Assembly (NCBI GenBank): GCA_947498705.1
Contig: CANMLW010000010.1
Span: 124,001-188,000, forward strand
Reading direction: 5' to 3'
Origin: an uncultured Aquimarina sp.
GTDB taxonomy: Bacteria; Bacteroidota; Bacteroidia; Flavobacteriales; Flavobacteriaceae
Length of the DNA stretch: 64,000 nt
The notes beneath the pieces were generated by a model. The model did not search any database. It was not told where the DNA came from and saw only the letters and a program-made list of their open reading frames with translations. Positions 16,721-23,518 of this stretch are shown piece by piece. The first letter of the stretch is position 1. Each line of letters opens with the position of its first letter. The position numbers and the translations under genes were made by a program.

Positions 16721-16728
16721 TAACTTTG
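16721..16728 (+). promoter_or_regulatory. -7 box upstream of the cassette-like gene
   Basis: TAACTTTG is an exact TAnnTTTG match, 29 nt before the ATG at 16757. No good -33 element is seen at the usual spacing. It overlaps the inverted-repeat end of the putative cassette. Confidence 0.4.
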
Positions 16729-16735
16729 TTAGCAA
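16724..16735 (+). repeat. Inverted repeat flanking 16757 gene, left end
   Basis: CTTTGTTAGCAA is the exact reverse complement of 17528-17539 (TTGCTAACAAAG). The pair brackets a single gene. Confidence 0.75.
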
Positions 16736-16756
16736 CAATTAAAAAAACAGAATAAT

Positions 16757-17521
16757 ATGGGATATGATATAAGCTACCATCCGATTTCCGAAACACAAAT
16801 ACAACAATGGTATTTTGATGTATTGGAAAACAGTAATTTGATAAATAAGTTAAAAGTAAGAGTGCCGAGTAATCAGCTTGAAGATGAATCTCAAAGAGAT
16901 GATCTTGAGGAATTTTATTTAAACAAATACAAAGAGACTATTGAATATTCCAAAACTATGGAAGGTAGTTTTAGTAAAACACACGCCTATATTATAGCGA
17001 TAACACAGGGGTTTTTTGAAGAGTTTTTCTACACAAGAGGAGCTGCTTTATCTTTTATAGAAAATGATGACTTTTTTGACAAATACACAACATCTTGGAA
17101 AGAAATTGCCCCAGCAAAATATTTAGAAAATTTTGATTTTGATCGATTAGATGAGAATTATAGTGGAGGGGTGTATTTGTCTTCCACACAAGTAGAAAAA
17201 TTTTTAATAGATTATAAAAATGACGAAAAACTAAAAAGCACTATTGATGAACTGTTTTCACACGATAGAATAAATGTTTTTCTAAGGGCTCTTAACTTTG
17301 CAAAAGGAAAAAAATTAGGATTATTAGAGGCTACAGAAGTTGTAGAACCTCATCCAAACTTCAATGAAGAGCCTTCTTGTTATTGTAATCTCTTTAATTG
17401 CGACCCGCAAGGAATCACATTGTTTCAAATGACAGCTATGGAACAAATAAAAGAAGCTATGAAACAGGCTGAACAGCAAAAAGAAAAAAAAGGATTTTGG
17501 AAAAAACTCTTTGGAAAATAA
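16757..17521 (+). CDS. Hypothetical protein in a cassette-like setting
   Basis: A 254-residue soluble protein I do not recognise: MGYDISYHPISETQIQQWYFDVLE at the start, several aromatic-rich helices, then EPSCYCNLFNCDPQGITLFQM with three cysteines, and a basic coiled tail ending KKGFWKKLFGK. There is no signal peptide. Proteins with a similar start exist in other Bacteroidetes, from memory. It is bracketed by a perfect 12-bp inverted repeat and followed by an attC-like hairpin, so it may move as a single-gene cassette. Confidence 0.75.
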   Translation: MGYDISYHPISETQIQQWYFDVLENSNLINKLKVRVPSNQLEDESQRDDLEEFYLNKYKETIEYSKTMEGSFSKTHAYIIAITQGFFEEFFYTRGAALSFIENDDFFDKYTTSWKEIAPAKYLENFDFDRLDENYSGGVYLSSTQVEKFLIDYKNDEKLKSTIDELFSHDRINVFLRALNFAKGKKLGLLEATEVVEPHPNFNEEPSCYCNLFNCDPQGITLFQMTAMEQIKEAMKQAEQQKEKKGFWKKLFGK

Positions 17522-17527
17522 AAACTA

Positions 17528-17605
17528 TTGCTAACAAAGGCTAAAATGTCAATAGCGGCTATAAGCTGCTACTGCATTTAGCCAGGCCGTTATCGGCACA
17601 AGCCA
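17528..17605 (+). repeat. attC-like hairpin with right-end inverted repeat
   Basis: TGCTAAC (17529-17535) and GTTATCG (17589-17595) lie at the outer ends. Between them is an imperfect stem GGCTAAaATG/CATTTAGCC (17539-17548/17575-17583) enclosing AGCGGC/GCTGCT (17554-17559/17565-17570). The AAC...GTT outer boxes and long imperfect internal hairpin resemble integron attC sites, but the boxes do not fully match RYYYAAC/GTTRRRY. Confidence 0.4.
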
Positions 17606-17692
17606 AAAAAAAATAAAAAAAATGTCCAATTGAATAGATTTCAATCGTCAGGTATGTAATAATTCTTTATGTTAACAATAAAAAGATCAAAA

Positions 17693-18043
17693 ATGAAAGA
17701 TTTTATGATGCTATTTCATAGCGAACCTAACCCTGATTTTAACCCAACCCCAGAACAAATTCAAGCTGAAGTAAAAGCATGGCAAGATTGGATGGAATCC
17801 ATTGATGCACAAGGAAAACTCAAAAACCCTGGAGAAGCATTAGGCTTCGAAGGAAAGATAATGCACTCTGATGGGTCAATCACAGATGGACCTTATGCAG
17901 AAGTTAAAGAAATTGTTGGAGGCTTTATTATCGTATGTGCTGAAACTATACAAGATGCAATTAAACTTGCAAAAGGTTGTCCTGCCGTAGAAAATGGCGG
18001 AAAAGTAGAAGTAAGAGATATTATGAATTTTGATGGCATGTAA
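17693..18043 (+). CDS. YCII-related (DGPF) protein
   Basis: I start this at ATG 17693 (MKDFMMLFHSEPNPDF), the usual start of the family; an in-frame ATG at 17669 adds eight residues. The 116-residue product is a ferredoxin-like alpha+beta protein with DGSITDGPYAEVKEIVGGFIIV, the DGPF signature. Such proteins are standard partners of ECF42 sigma factors, and one is encoded directly downstream. Its biochemical activity is unknown; related YciI-type proteins may act on small molecules. Confidence 0.9.
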   Translation: MKDFMMLFHSEPNPDFNPTPEQIQAEVKAWQDWMESIDAQGKLKNPGEALGFEGKIMHSDGSITDGPYAEVKEIVGGFIIVCAETIQDAIKLAKGCPAVENGGKVEVRDIMNFDGM

Positions 18044-18063
18044 TGTTATAAGAAAGGTATAAT

Positions 18064-18223
18064 GAACTGGTTTAAAATTTTATAATTTGCTATAAAAATG
18101 TTTTTTTGCACCCATATTTCGCAATTTTCTAGTTCCGTAGCCCTGCTATGCAAAGATAAAATTACTTTATCTAGATGCAAAACCACTATTTTTCGCTTAA
18201 ACCATAAAAGTTTAAACCAGTTC
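18064..18223. repeat. 160-bp palindromic (MITE-like) element
   Basis: The ends are a perfect 13-bp inverted repeat, GAACTGGTTTAAA (18064-18076) and TTTAAACCAGTTC (18211-18223). Similarity between the arms continues inward: TTTTAT follows after one mismatch, then a weaker match running to TTTTTTGC/GCAAAAC. The centre has another hairpin AGATAAA/TTTATCT. The element ends one base before the sigma factor start codon. Confidence 0.65.
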
Positions 18224-18224
18224 A

Positions 18225-19448
18225 ATGATAGACAATACTCGGCTAGTAGAAATTTTTAAGACAGAGTACAGCAAACTAATTGCTGTACTTTGTCATTATT
18301 ATGGAGTAACTGAAGTGCAATTAGCTGAAGACATTGTATCAGAAACATTTTTAAAAGCAATGAAAGTGTGGGCTCATAAAGGAGTTCCTGATAAGCCTGC
18401 TGCCTGGTTAAGAAAAGTGGCTGTTAATAACTTAAAAGATTACTATAAAAGGAATAAAATCTATAGAGAGAAAATCCTCTTCAATTTAGAATCAAAAACA
18501 GGTTCTTTCCAGCCTGAAGAAATTTCTGATGACATAGTTGAAGATAGCCAGCTTAAAATGATTTTCGTCGTTTGTAATCTAAGAATAAGTGACAAAGCAA
18601 AAATATGTTTGGCATTAAGAATCTTATGTGGATTTAATAGTAATGAAATTGCAAAAGCACTTTTATCAAATGATGAAGCAATTAATAAGATTCTATATAG
18701 AGCAAAAAAGAAAATTAACGAAGATGGAATTCTAAATACAACTCTCAAATTAAAAAACTACAATCAAGGATACGATACTGTTTTACGAATCATTTATCTT
18801 CTGTTTAATGAGGGGTATTATAGCAGTATAAAAGAACATAACGTGCGTGAAGAAATTTGTTGGGAAGCACTACGATTGGCCTTGCTTTTGTCAAAAATAC
18901 AAATCGAACAACAAACTGCTGCCTATGCATTAGTGGCATTGATATCCTTTCATTCTTCAAGAATTCATGCAAGAATGAACAACTCGAACGAAGATTTGCT
19001 TTTCAATGACCAAGATCGATCTAAATGGAATATACCTTTAATTGAGAAAGGTAAAAAATATTTGAACTTAGCATCCCGCAGAAGAGTTATATCCAAGTAT
19101 CATTTAGAAGCGGCAATAGCGTTTTGGCATACAACGGATAATCAAAAAAAATGGGACAACATTCTTCAACTTTACAATAAATTGTTAGCTATTGAATATT
19201 CGCCAATTGTTGCATTAAATAGAACTTATGTTTTATCTAAGACGAACTCTGTAAATGAAGCTATTAAGGAAGCAAATAAATTAGAGTTAGATGGAAACAA
19301 CCATTATTACTGTTTATTGGCAGAATTACATAAAATCAATGGTAATAATCAAATGGAAATAAAGTATTTACGTGAAGCCTTAAAGTTTACTACTAAAAAA
19401 AGTGAACTGCATCTTATTAATAAAAAATTGGAAATAGCCAGTCGATAA
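18225..19448 (+). CDS. ECF42-type RNA polymerase sigma factor
   Basis: A 407-residue sigma factor: region 2 at about 10-75 (VETFLKAMKVW-like helix with AWLRKVAVNNLKDYYKRN), region 4 at about 105-155 (LALRILCGFNSNEIAKALL), then a long C-terminal extension with FNEGYYSS and TPR-like helices (DUF6596). This architecture and the adjacent DGPF/YCII gene define the ECF42 group, which has no classical anti-sigma; the C-terminal extension is thought to regulate it. Its start codon follows the palindromic element by one base, so that element would be transcribed as its leader if read from upstream. Confidence 0.92.
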   Translation: MIDNTRLVEIFKTEYSKLIAVLCHYYGVTEVQLAEDIVSETFLKAMKVWAHKGVPDKPAAWLRKVAVNNLKDYYKRNKIYREKILFNLESKTGSFQPEEISDDIVEDSQLKMIFVVCNLRISDKAKICLALRILCGFNSNEIAKALLSNDEAINKILYRAKKKINEDGILNTTLKLKNYNQGYDTVLRIIYLLFNEGYYSSIKEHNVREEICWEALRLALLLSKIQIEQQTAAYALVALISFHSSRIHARMNNSNEDLLFNDQDRSKWNIPLIEKGKKYLNLASRRRVISKYHLEAAIAFWHTTDNQKKWDNILQLYNKLLAIEYSPIVALNRTYVLSKTNSVNEAIKEANKLELDGNNHYYCLLAELHKINGNNQMEIKYLREALKFTTKKSELHLINKKLEIASR

Positions 19449-19601
19449 CCATAGGTGATGACAGTATATCTATTCTTTCCTCACAGAGAAACTGCTTACC
19501 CATCACCGTGTTAACGAACACACTCAATGTTTCTGGAAATATCATTTATTTTAATTCATATTCGATTAAAAAATAAAAATCAAGATGAGTTTTTTTAAAA
19601 A

Positions 19602-19655
19602 GATACGGTAGGCATTTATTTCTAATATATTATTAAAAATTTACACTACCGTATC
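19602..19655. repeat. Inverted repeat between convergent genes
   Basis: GATACGGTAG (19602-19611) and CTACCGTATC (19646-19655) are perfect 10-bp arms with a 34-nt AT-rich loop. The element lies between the sigma factor stop (19448) and the convergent lipoprotein stop (19714). It has no strong T run and could be a weak terminator. Confidence 0.45.
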
Positions 19656-19713
19656 CTTACCTATGATAAACCAATTTCGAATAGGTTAACTTAAAACTTA
19701 TTTTCTCTTCTAT

Positions 19714-20700
19714 CTATTTTGCAATTATTTCGATTACATCGATTACATTTACATATACTGTATCAAATACTGTATGTGTTCCATCGGTTACTCTAACTCC
19801 AATAGAATGACTGGTATCTGTTTCATAATCTAGATTCTTTCCTGGAGCAAGACTTAGTTTTCCGTCATTACTAATTTCAAAAAGACCATTGGGGTTTGTT
19901 GATAATCCAAAACTTGGTGTTTCCTCTTCCTGGTCTCTTATTCTTACTGTTCCTATGATAATTTCATCACCAATATCTTCTCGTACACTAAATCCTGGTT
20001 GATCTACAAAAACAGGAGCTTCATTTACATCGGTTACTTCTATAATGATATCGGTTGTAGAGGTTAAATTTTCATCAGACACTTCGATAGTAAGAGTATA
20101 ACTTGTTTGAGTTTCATAATCTAACACACTACCTGTACTTAAACTTATTACTCCCGTATTAGAGATTTCGAAAAGATTAGTATTCTCTGGTACTGTAGTT
20201 GTTATCAAATAAGAAAGAGTATCATTATCAGGATCTATAGCTACAACGGTACCTACTTCTTCTGAAGTCTGAATATTCTCTGCAACTATAAACGTCTGTG
20301 CATCTATTAAAGGAGTTTCATTTTTATCTATCACGTTGATCATAATTTGTGTAGATGCATTAAGATTTCCATCTGTAACGGTGACTGTAATAGTATATGA
20401 TTTTTTTGTTTCGAAATCCAGAGTTTTTCCACTTGCGAGATAAAGGTTACCATCCTCTGTAATTTCAAACAAGCCATCACTATTTGTTTGTATAGTATAC
20501 GTTATTTTATCTCCATCGATATCGGTGGCCTTAACTTCTCCTATATTACCTGTTTCATTTATATCTTCTAAAACACTAAAAGTTTGTGCGCTAATTTGAG
20601 GGGCTGTATTAACAACATCATTATCATCACTTTTACAAGAAAACATAGAAAATACAAGGAGTAACAATACGGTAATTTTTAAATTATAATTTTTCATCAT
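19714..20700 (-). CDS. Cadherin-repeat lipoprotein
   Basis: A 328-residue lipoprotein with lipobox at Cys22 (VFSMFSCKSDD) followed by a short acidic linker, which in Bacteroidetes favours surface export. Three cadherin-like repeats of about 100 residues follow. Each has the form AQTFSVLEDI...GEVKATDIDGD...GLFEIT..GxLxLASGKTLDFETKKSYTITVTVTDG, ending in a VxDVNE-like calcium-binding linker. It probably acts in calcium-dependent adhesion. No enzyme domain is present. It stands as a single gene. Confidence 0.9.
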   Translation of the reverse strand: MMKNYNLKITVLLLLVFSMFSCKSDDNDVVNTAPQISAQTFSVLEDINETGNIGEVKATDIDGDKITYTIQTNSDGLFEITEDGNLYLASGKTLDFETKKSYTITVTVTDGNLNASTQIMINVIDKNETPLIDAQTFIVAENIQTSEEVGTVVAIDPDNDTLSYLITTTVPENTNLFEISNTGVISLSTGSVLDYETQTSYTLTIEVSDENLTSTTDIIIEVTDVNEAPVFVDQPGFSVREDIGDEIIIGTVRIRDQEEETPSFGLSTNPNGLFEISNDGKLSLAPGKNLDYETDTSHSIGVRVTDGTHTVFDTVYVNVIDVIEIIAK

Positions 20701-20918
20701 GTAAAGGGGGTATTATTTTTTAATTAAACATATTTACAGAGACGAGTCTAAAACATAAAAAAGGTTACCCAAGAAAATTACTTTTTTTTCAAAAAACGCT
20801 TTAACTGGCGATTTTACAATAGAAACAGAGTTCTCTTCTTTTCTACCTCTAATCATAAAAGTCAAGTACTTTTCAAAGAAAAAATAATAGCTTATTTTTA
20901 CACCAAAAAAAAAGTAAC

Positions 20919-21545
20919 ATGACCGTCTTTACCACTTTGGATATTCTGGGAACTGTTGCCTTCGTAATATCGGGGTCATTAAGTGCTATGAACAGAAAAC
21001 TAGATCTGTTTGGTATTTTTATTATTGCCTTTGTTACATCTATAGGAGGAGGAACTATTCGAGATATTTTGATTGGTAATACACCGGTATCCTGGATGCA
21101 AAATACGACCACCATGTATTTAATTAGTGGAGTTACCGTTTTCTCTATTATCTTTAGAAATAAACTGGATTATCTTAAGGGTTCTCTTTTTTTATTCGAT
21201 ACAATTGGTTTAGGTGTTTTTACTATTATTGGCGTCGAATCAGGCATCAATGCTGGATTAGAACCAATTATATGTGTTGGCTTGGGAGCTACCACCGGAT
21301 GTTTTGGAGGTGTTATTAGAGATATCCTTTGTAATGAAATTCCGGTACTTTTTAGAAAAGAAATCTATGCTACTATCTCTATTGCTGGCGGAGTCTGCTT
21401 TATGATATTATATGCTTTTAAGGTTGATCAAACTATTACCAATATTTCTACCGCCCTGTTTATTATCATTATCAGATTATTGGTTGTAAAATACAAGGTT
21501 TCTCTTCCTCTTTTTACAATAAAAAATCACGACTCAAGTGATTAA
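20919..21545 (+). CDS. TRIC/UPF0126 family membrane channel
   Basis: A 208-residue membrane protein with about seven helices made of two repeats of the UPF0126 module: TVAFVISGSLSAMNRKLDLFGIFI...GGGTIRDILIG, and then GVFTIIGVESGINAGLEPIICVGLG...GVIRDILCNEIP. The two GG(G/V)xIRDIL motifs are the family signature. Prokaryotic TRIC homologues form trimeric potassium or other monovalent-cation channels. It is an inner-membrane protein encoded alone. Confidence 0.93.
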   Translation: MTVFTTLDILGTVAFVISGSLSAMNRKLDLFGIFIIAFVTSIGGGTIRDILIGNTPVSWMQNTTTMYLISGVTVFSIIFRNKLDYLKGSLFLFDTIGLGVFTIIGVESGINAGLEPIICVGLGATTGCFGGVIRDILCNEIPVLFRKEIYATISIAGGVCFMILYAFKVDQTITNISTALFIIIIRLLVVKYKVSLPLFTIKNHDSSD

Positions 21546-21634
21546 CAGAGTATATGTATATATTTTATAAAAACCTTAGTAGTAAGTCTTATTGATAATA
21601 TTTATATTTCAATCTGATTATATAAAAATCGGAC

Positions 21635-22570
21635 ATGAAAATATATCTTATAGGCGTATTGTTATTTGTTAATTTAGGTTTTGTTAATAGTCAGGAAAAA
21701 GAAAAAGTCCAATCGGTACTATCCGAAATTATTACCCAATTTCCTACGGTAAGAGACTTTACCATATCCCCTACTTTGAACGAAATATACTTTACAGCCC
21801 AAGGGTATTCTGGAGAGCTTTCTACTATTATAAAGATTACAAAAAAGAAAGATACATGGTCGTCTCCAGAAGTTGCTCCTTTCTCGGGTAAGTTTAAAGA
21901 TTTAGAAGCTATGTTTTCTCCAGATGGATTAAAATTATTTTTTGTTTCTAACAGACCATTGAGTCCTACCCAAACAGCCCAAAAAGATTATGATATTTGG
22001 TATATCGAAAGGTCTGGCAAAACAACAGCATGGTCAGCTCCAAAAAATATTGGTAGTCCAATTAATACAAAAGGCGATGAATTCTACCCTTCAATAGCTT
22101 CTAATGGTAATTTATACTTTACAAGTACCGGTCCTACTTCAAAAGGCAAAGATGATATTTTTGTTAGTATTTGGAAAGATAATCAATATTCGACGCCCAC
22201 GTCTTTAAGCAAAGCTATTAACACTGAAGGTTATGAATATAATTCATTTATCGCTCCAGACGAATCATTTTTGATTTTTGGAGGGTATAAACGAGAAGAT
22301 GGTCTGGGTAGTGGAGATATGTATATTTCGTATAAAAGTAGTGAAGGAAATTGGGCAGATGCCAAAAATCTTGGTGACAAGGTAAATTCTGGTAAAATGG
22401 ATTATTGTCCTTTTTATGATATCAAAACACAAACACTATACTTTACCAGTAAAAGAAGTAAGATTAAAGAAAATAGCCTATCTACCTCAGACCTAAAAAA
22501 GCTTTTGAAAATAATGACTTCTTATCAAAATGGTTTAAGTAGAATATACAGTACCAGTATTAAATTATAA
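21635..22570 (+). CDS. Secreted PD40 beta-propeller protein
   Basis: A 311-residue protein with signal peptide (MKIYLIGVLLFVNLGFVNSQ). It carries repeated WD40-like/PD40 blades, seen as FSPDGLKLFFVSNRP, GDEFYPSIASNGNLYFTSTGP, NSFIAPDESFLIFGG and DYCPFYDIKTQTLYFTSKR. This looks like one single-domain propeller of the TolB-like type, with no OmpA or peptidase domain attached. It is probably periplasmic or surface-exposed and binds a protein or glycan. The partner is unknown. Confidence 0.85.
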   Translation: MKIYLIGVLLFVNLGFVNSQEKEKVQSVLSEIITQFPTVRDFTISPTLNEIYFTAQGYSGELSTIIKITKKKDTWSSPEVAPFSGKFKDLEAMFSPDGLKLFFVSNRPLSPTQTAQKDYDIWYIERSGKTTAWSAPKNIGSPINTKGDEFYPSIASNGNLYFTSTGPTSKGKDDIFVSIWKDNQYSTPTSLSKAINTEGYEYNSFIAPDESFLIFGGYKREDGLGSGDMYISYKSSEGNWADAKNLGDKVNSGKMDYCPFYDIKTQTLYFTSKRSKIKENSLSTSDLKKLLKIMTSYQNGLSRIYSTSIKL

Positions 22571-22633
22571 CCATTAATTATCCTACCTCATTTTAATTAT
22601 GAGTATCCGTTTTGTGTACTAATGATATTTTAA

Positions 22634-22721
22634 TGTCATTCCGAATTTATTTCAGAATCTTATCCCTCTCATGAGTACTAATTTATGACAAGAACCTGAA
22701 ACAAGTTCAGGTTAACAATGA
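22634..22721. repeat. Dispersed intergenic repeats
   Basis: TGTCATTCCGAATTTATTTC (from 22634) and AACCTGAA/TTCAGGTT (22693-22700/22706-22713, an 8-bp hairpin) resemble the short degenerate palindromes scattered between genes in Bacteroidetes genomes. No gene is disrupted. Confidence 0.5.
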
Positions 22722-22791
22722 TGAATTATTATACATTCCGGATATTCAAATTTTAATTTCATTTTATAAATAAAAAAATGTTTCAAATTCA

Positions 22792-22799
22792 TACTTTTG
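22792..22799 (+). promoter_or_regulatory. -7 box before the CNGKC protein gene
   Basis: TACTTTTG is an exact TAnnTTTG match, 22 nt before the ATG at 22822. No clear -33 element is seen. Confidence 0.4.
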
Positions 22800-22821
22800 C
22801 ACGAAATTTTTATATCCCTCG

Positions 22822-23208
22822 ATGAGAATAGTATTCTCGATATTATTATTTGCTTCTTTTGCCATACGCCCTGCTATAGAGGTTAGCACCGTGCTGTATT
22901 ATCAGCTTAATATGGATACTATTATCAAAAAATACTGTATAAACAAAGAAAGACCAAGATTACAATGTAATGGTAAATGTTATTTAATGAATCAAATGAA
23001 GACTAAAACACAGTCTTCATCAGAAGAAAAACAAAACATTGTAATTTCAGAATCTTTTATTCCTCTTTTTTATCAAGATCCTGCGGTTCTTATAAAAAGC
23101 AATCATTTGATTATAGAAGAGCCTTCCAAAAATTGGAAATTAAAACACCTGAAGTCTAAAATTATTCTTTTAGACATTGACCCACCTCCACGGCATAGAT
23201 TGTCGTAA
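22822..23208 (+). CDS. Small CNGKC-motif protein of a metal-uptake cluster
   Basis: A 128-residue protein with an N-terminal hydrophobic segment (MRIVFSILLFASFAIRPAIEV), then MDTIIKKYCINKERPRLQCNGKCYLMNQM. Cys39, Cys49 and Cys53 could bind a metal ion. The C-terminus is Lys/His/Pro rich (DPPPRHRLS). From memory, comparable proteins occur directly upstream of TonB receptors in Flavobacteria; here a TonB receptor and a PepSY protein follow. A role in metal handling is inferred from this context only. Confidence 0.7.
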   Translation: MRIVFSILLFASFAIRPAIEVSTVLYYQLNMDTIIKKYCINKERPRLQCNGKCYLMNQMKTKTQSSSEEKQNIVISESFIPLFYQDPAVLIKSNHLIIEEPSKNWKLKHLKSKIILLDIDPPPRHRLS

Positions 23209-23518
23209 ACACATTTATATACATTATATAATCTACCGTTACTTAAAGCTTATAATTTTTATACAATCCTACTATATATGTAATAGGATCGAAAAGTTGA
23301 TGTATAAGAAGATAGCTTAAAAAATCTCACCTATTTAGGTAAAGAGGTCCTTGATATATTCATAAAACATATGTTCATATCATTACTTATTATCTATATG
23401 TGTGCATGATTTTAATATTTAACTGTGATATCCTTAAAACTATTTTTTAATCCGTTTACGTTTTTAACAAATGGGACGTTATCCATATCAACACAAACTA
23501 ACTCAACGTATATACAAA

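Larger units (their letters stand above)
16144..16756. other. Intergenic region holding a hairpin array and orphan terminator
   Basis: This 613-bp region lies between divergent genes. It contains the 41-bp repeat array (16268-16532), an isolated + strand terminator (16581-16605) and a -7 box (16721-16728) for the downstream gene. No protein-coding frame is credible; the 41-bp period is not a multiple of three. Confidence 0.8.

Noticed and set aside
17528..17605. Full integron attC site with integrase
   Set aside because: The outer boxes do not fully match RYYYAAC/GTTRRRY and no tyrosine integrase is present in the window; kept only as attC-like.
18064..18223. Insertion sequence
   Set aside because: It is too short and has no transposase frame; only a MITE-like or structured-leader reading is possible.
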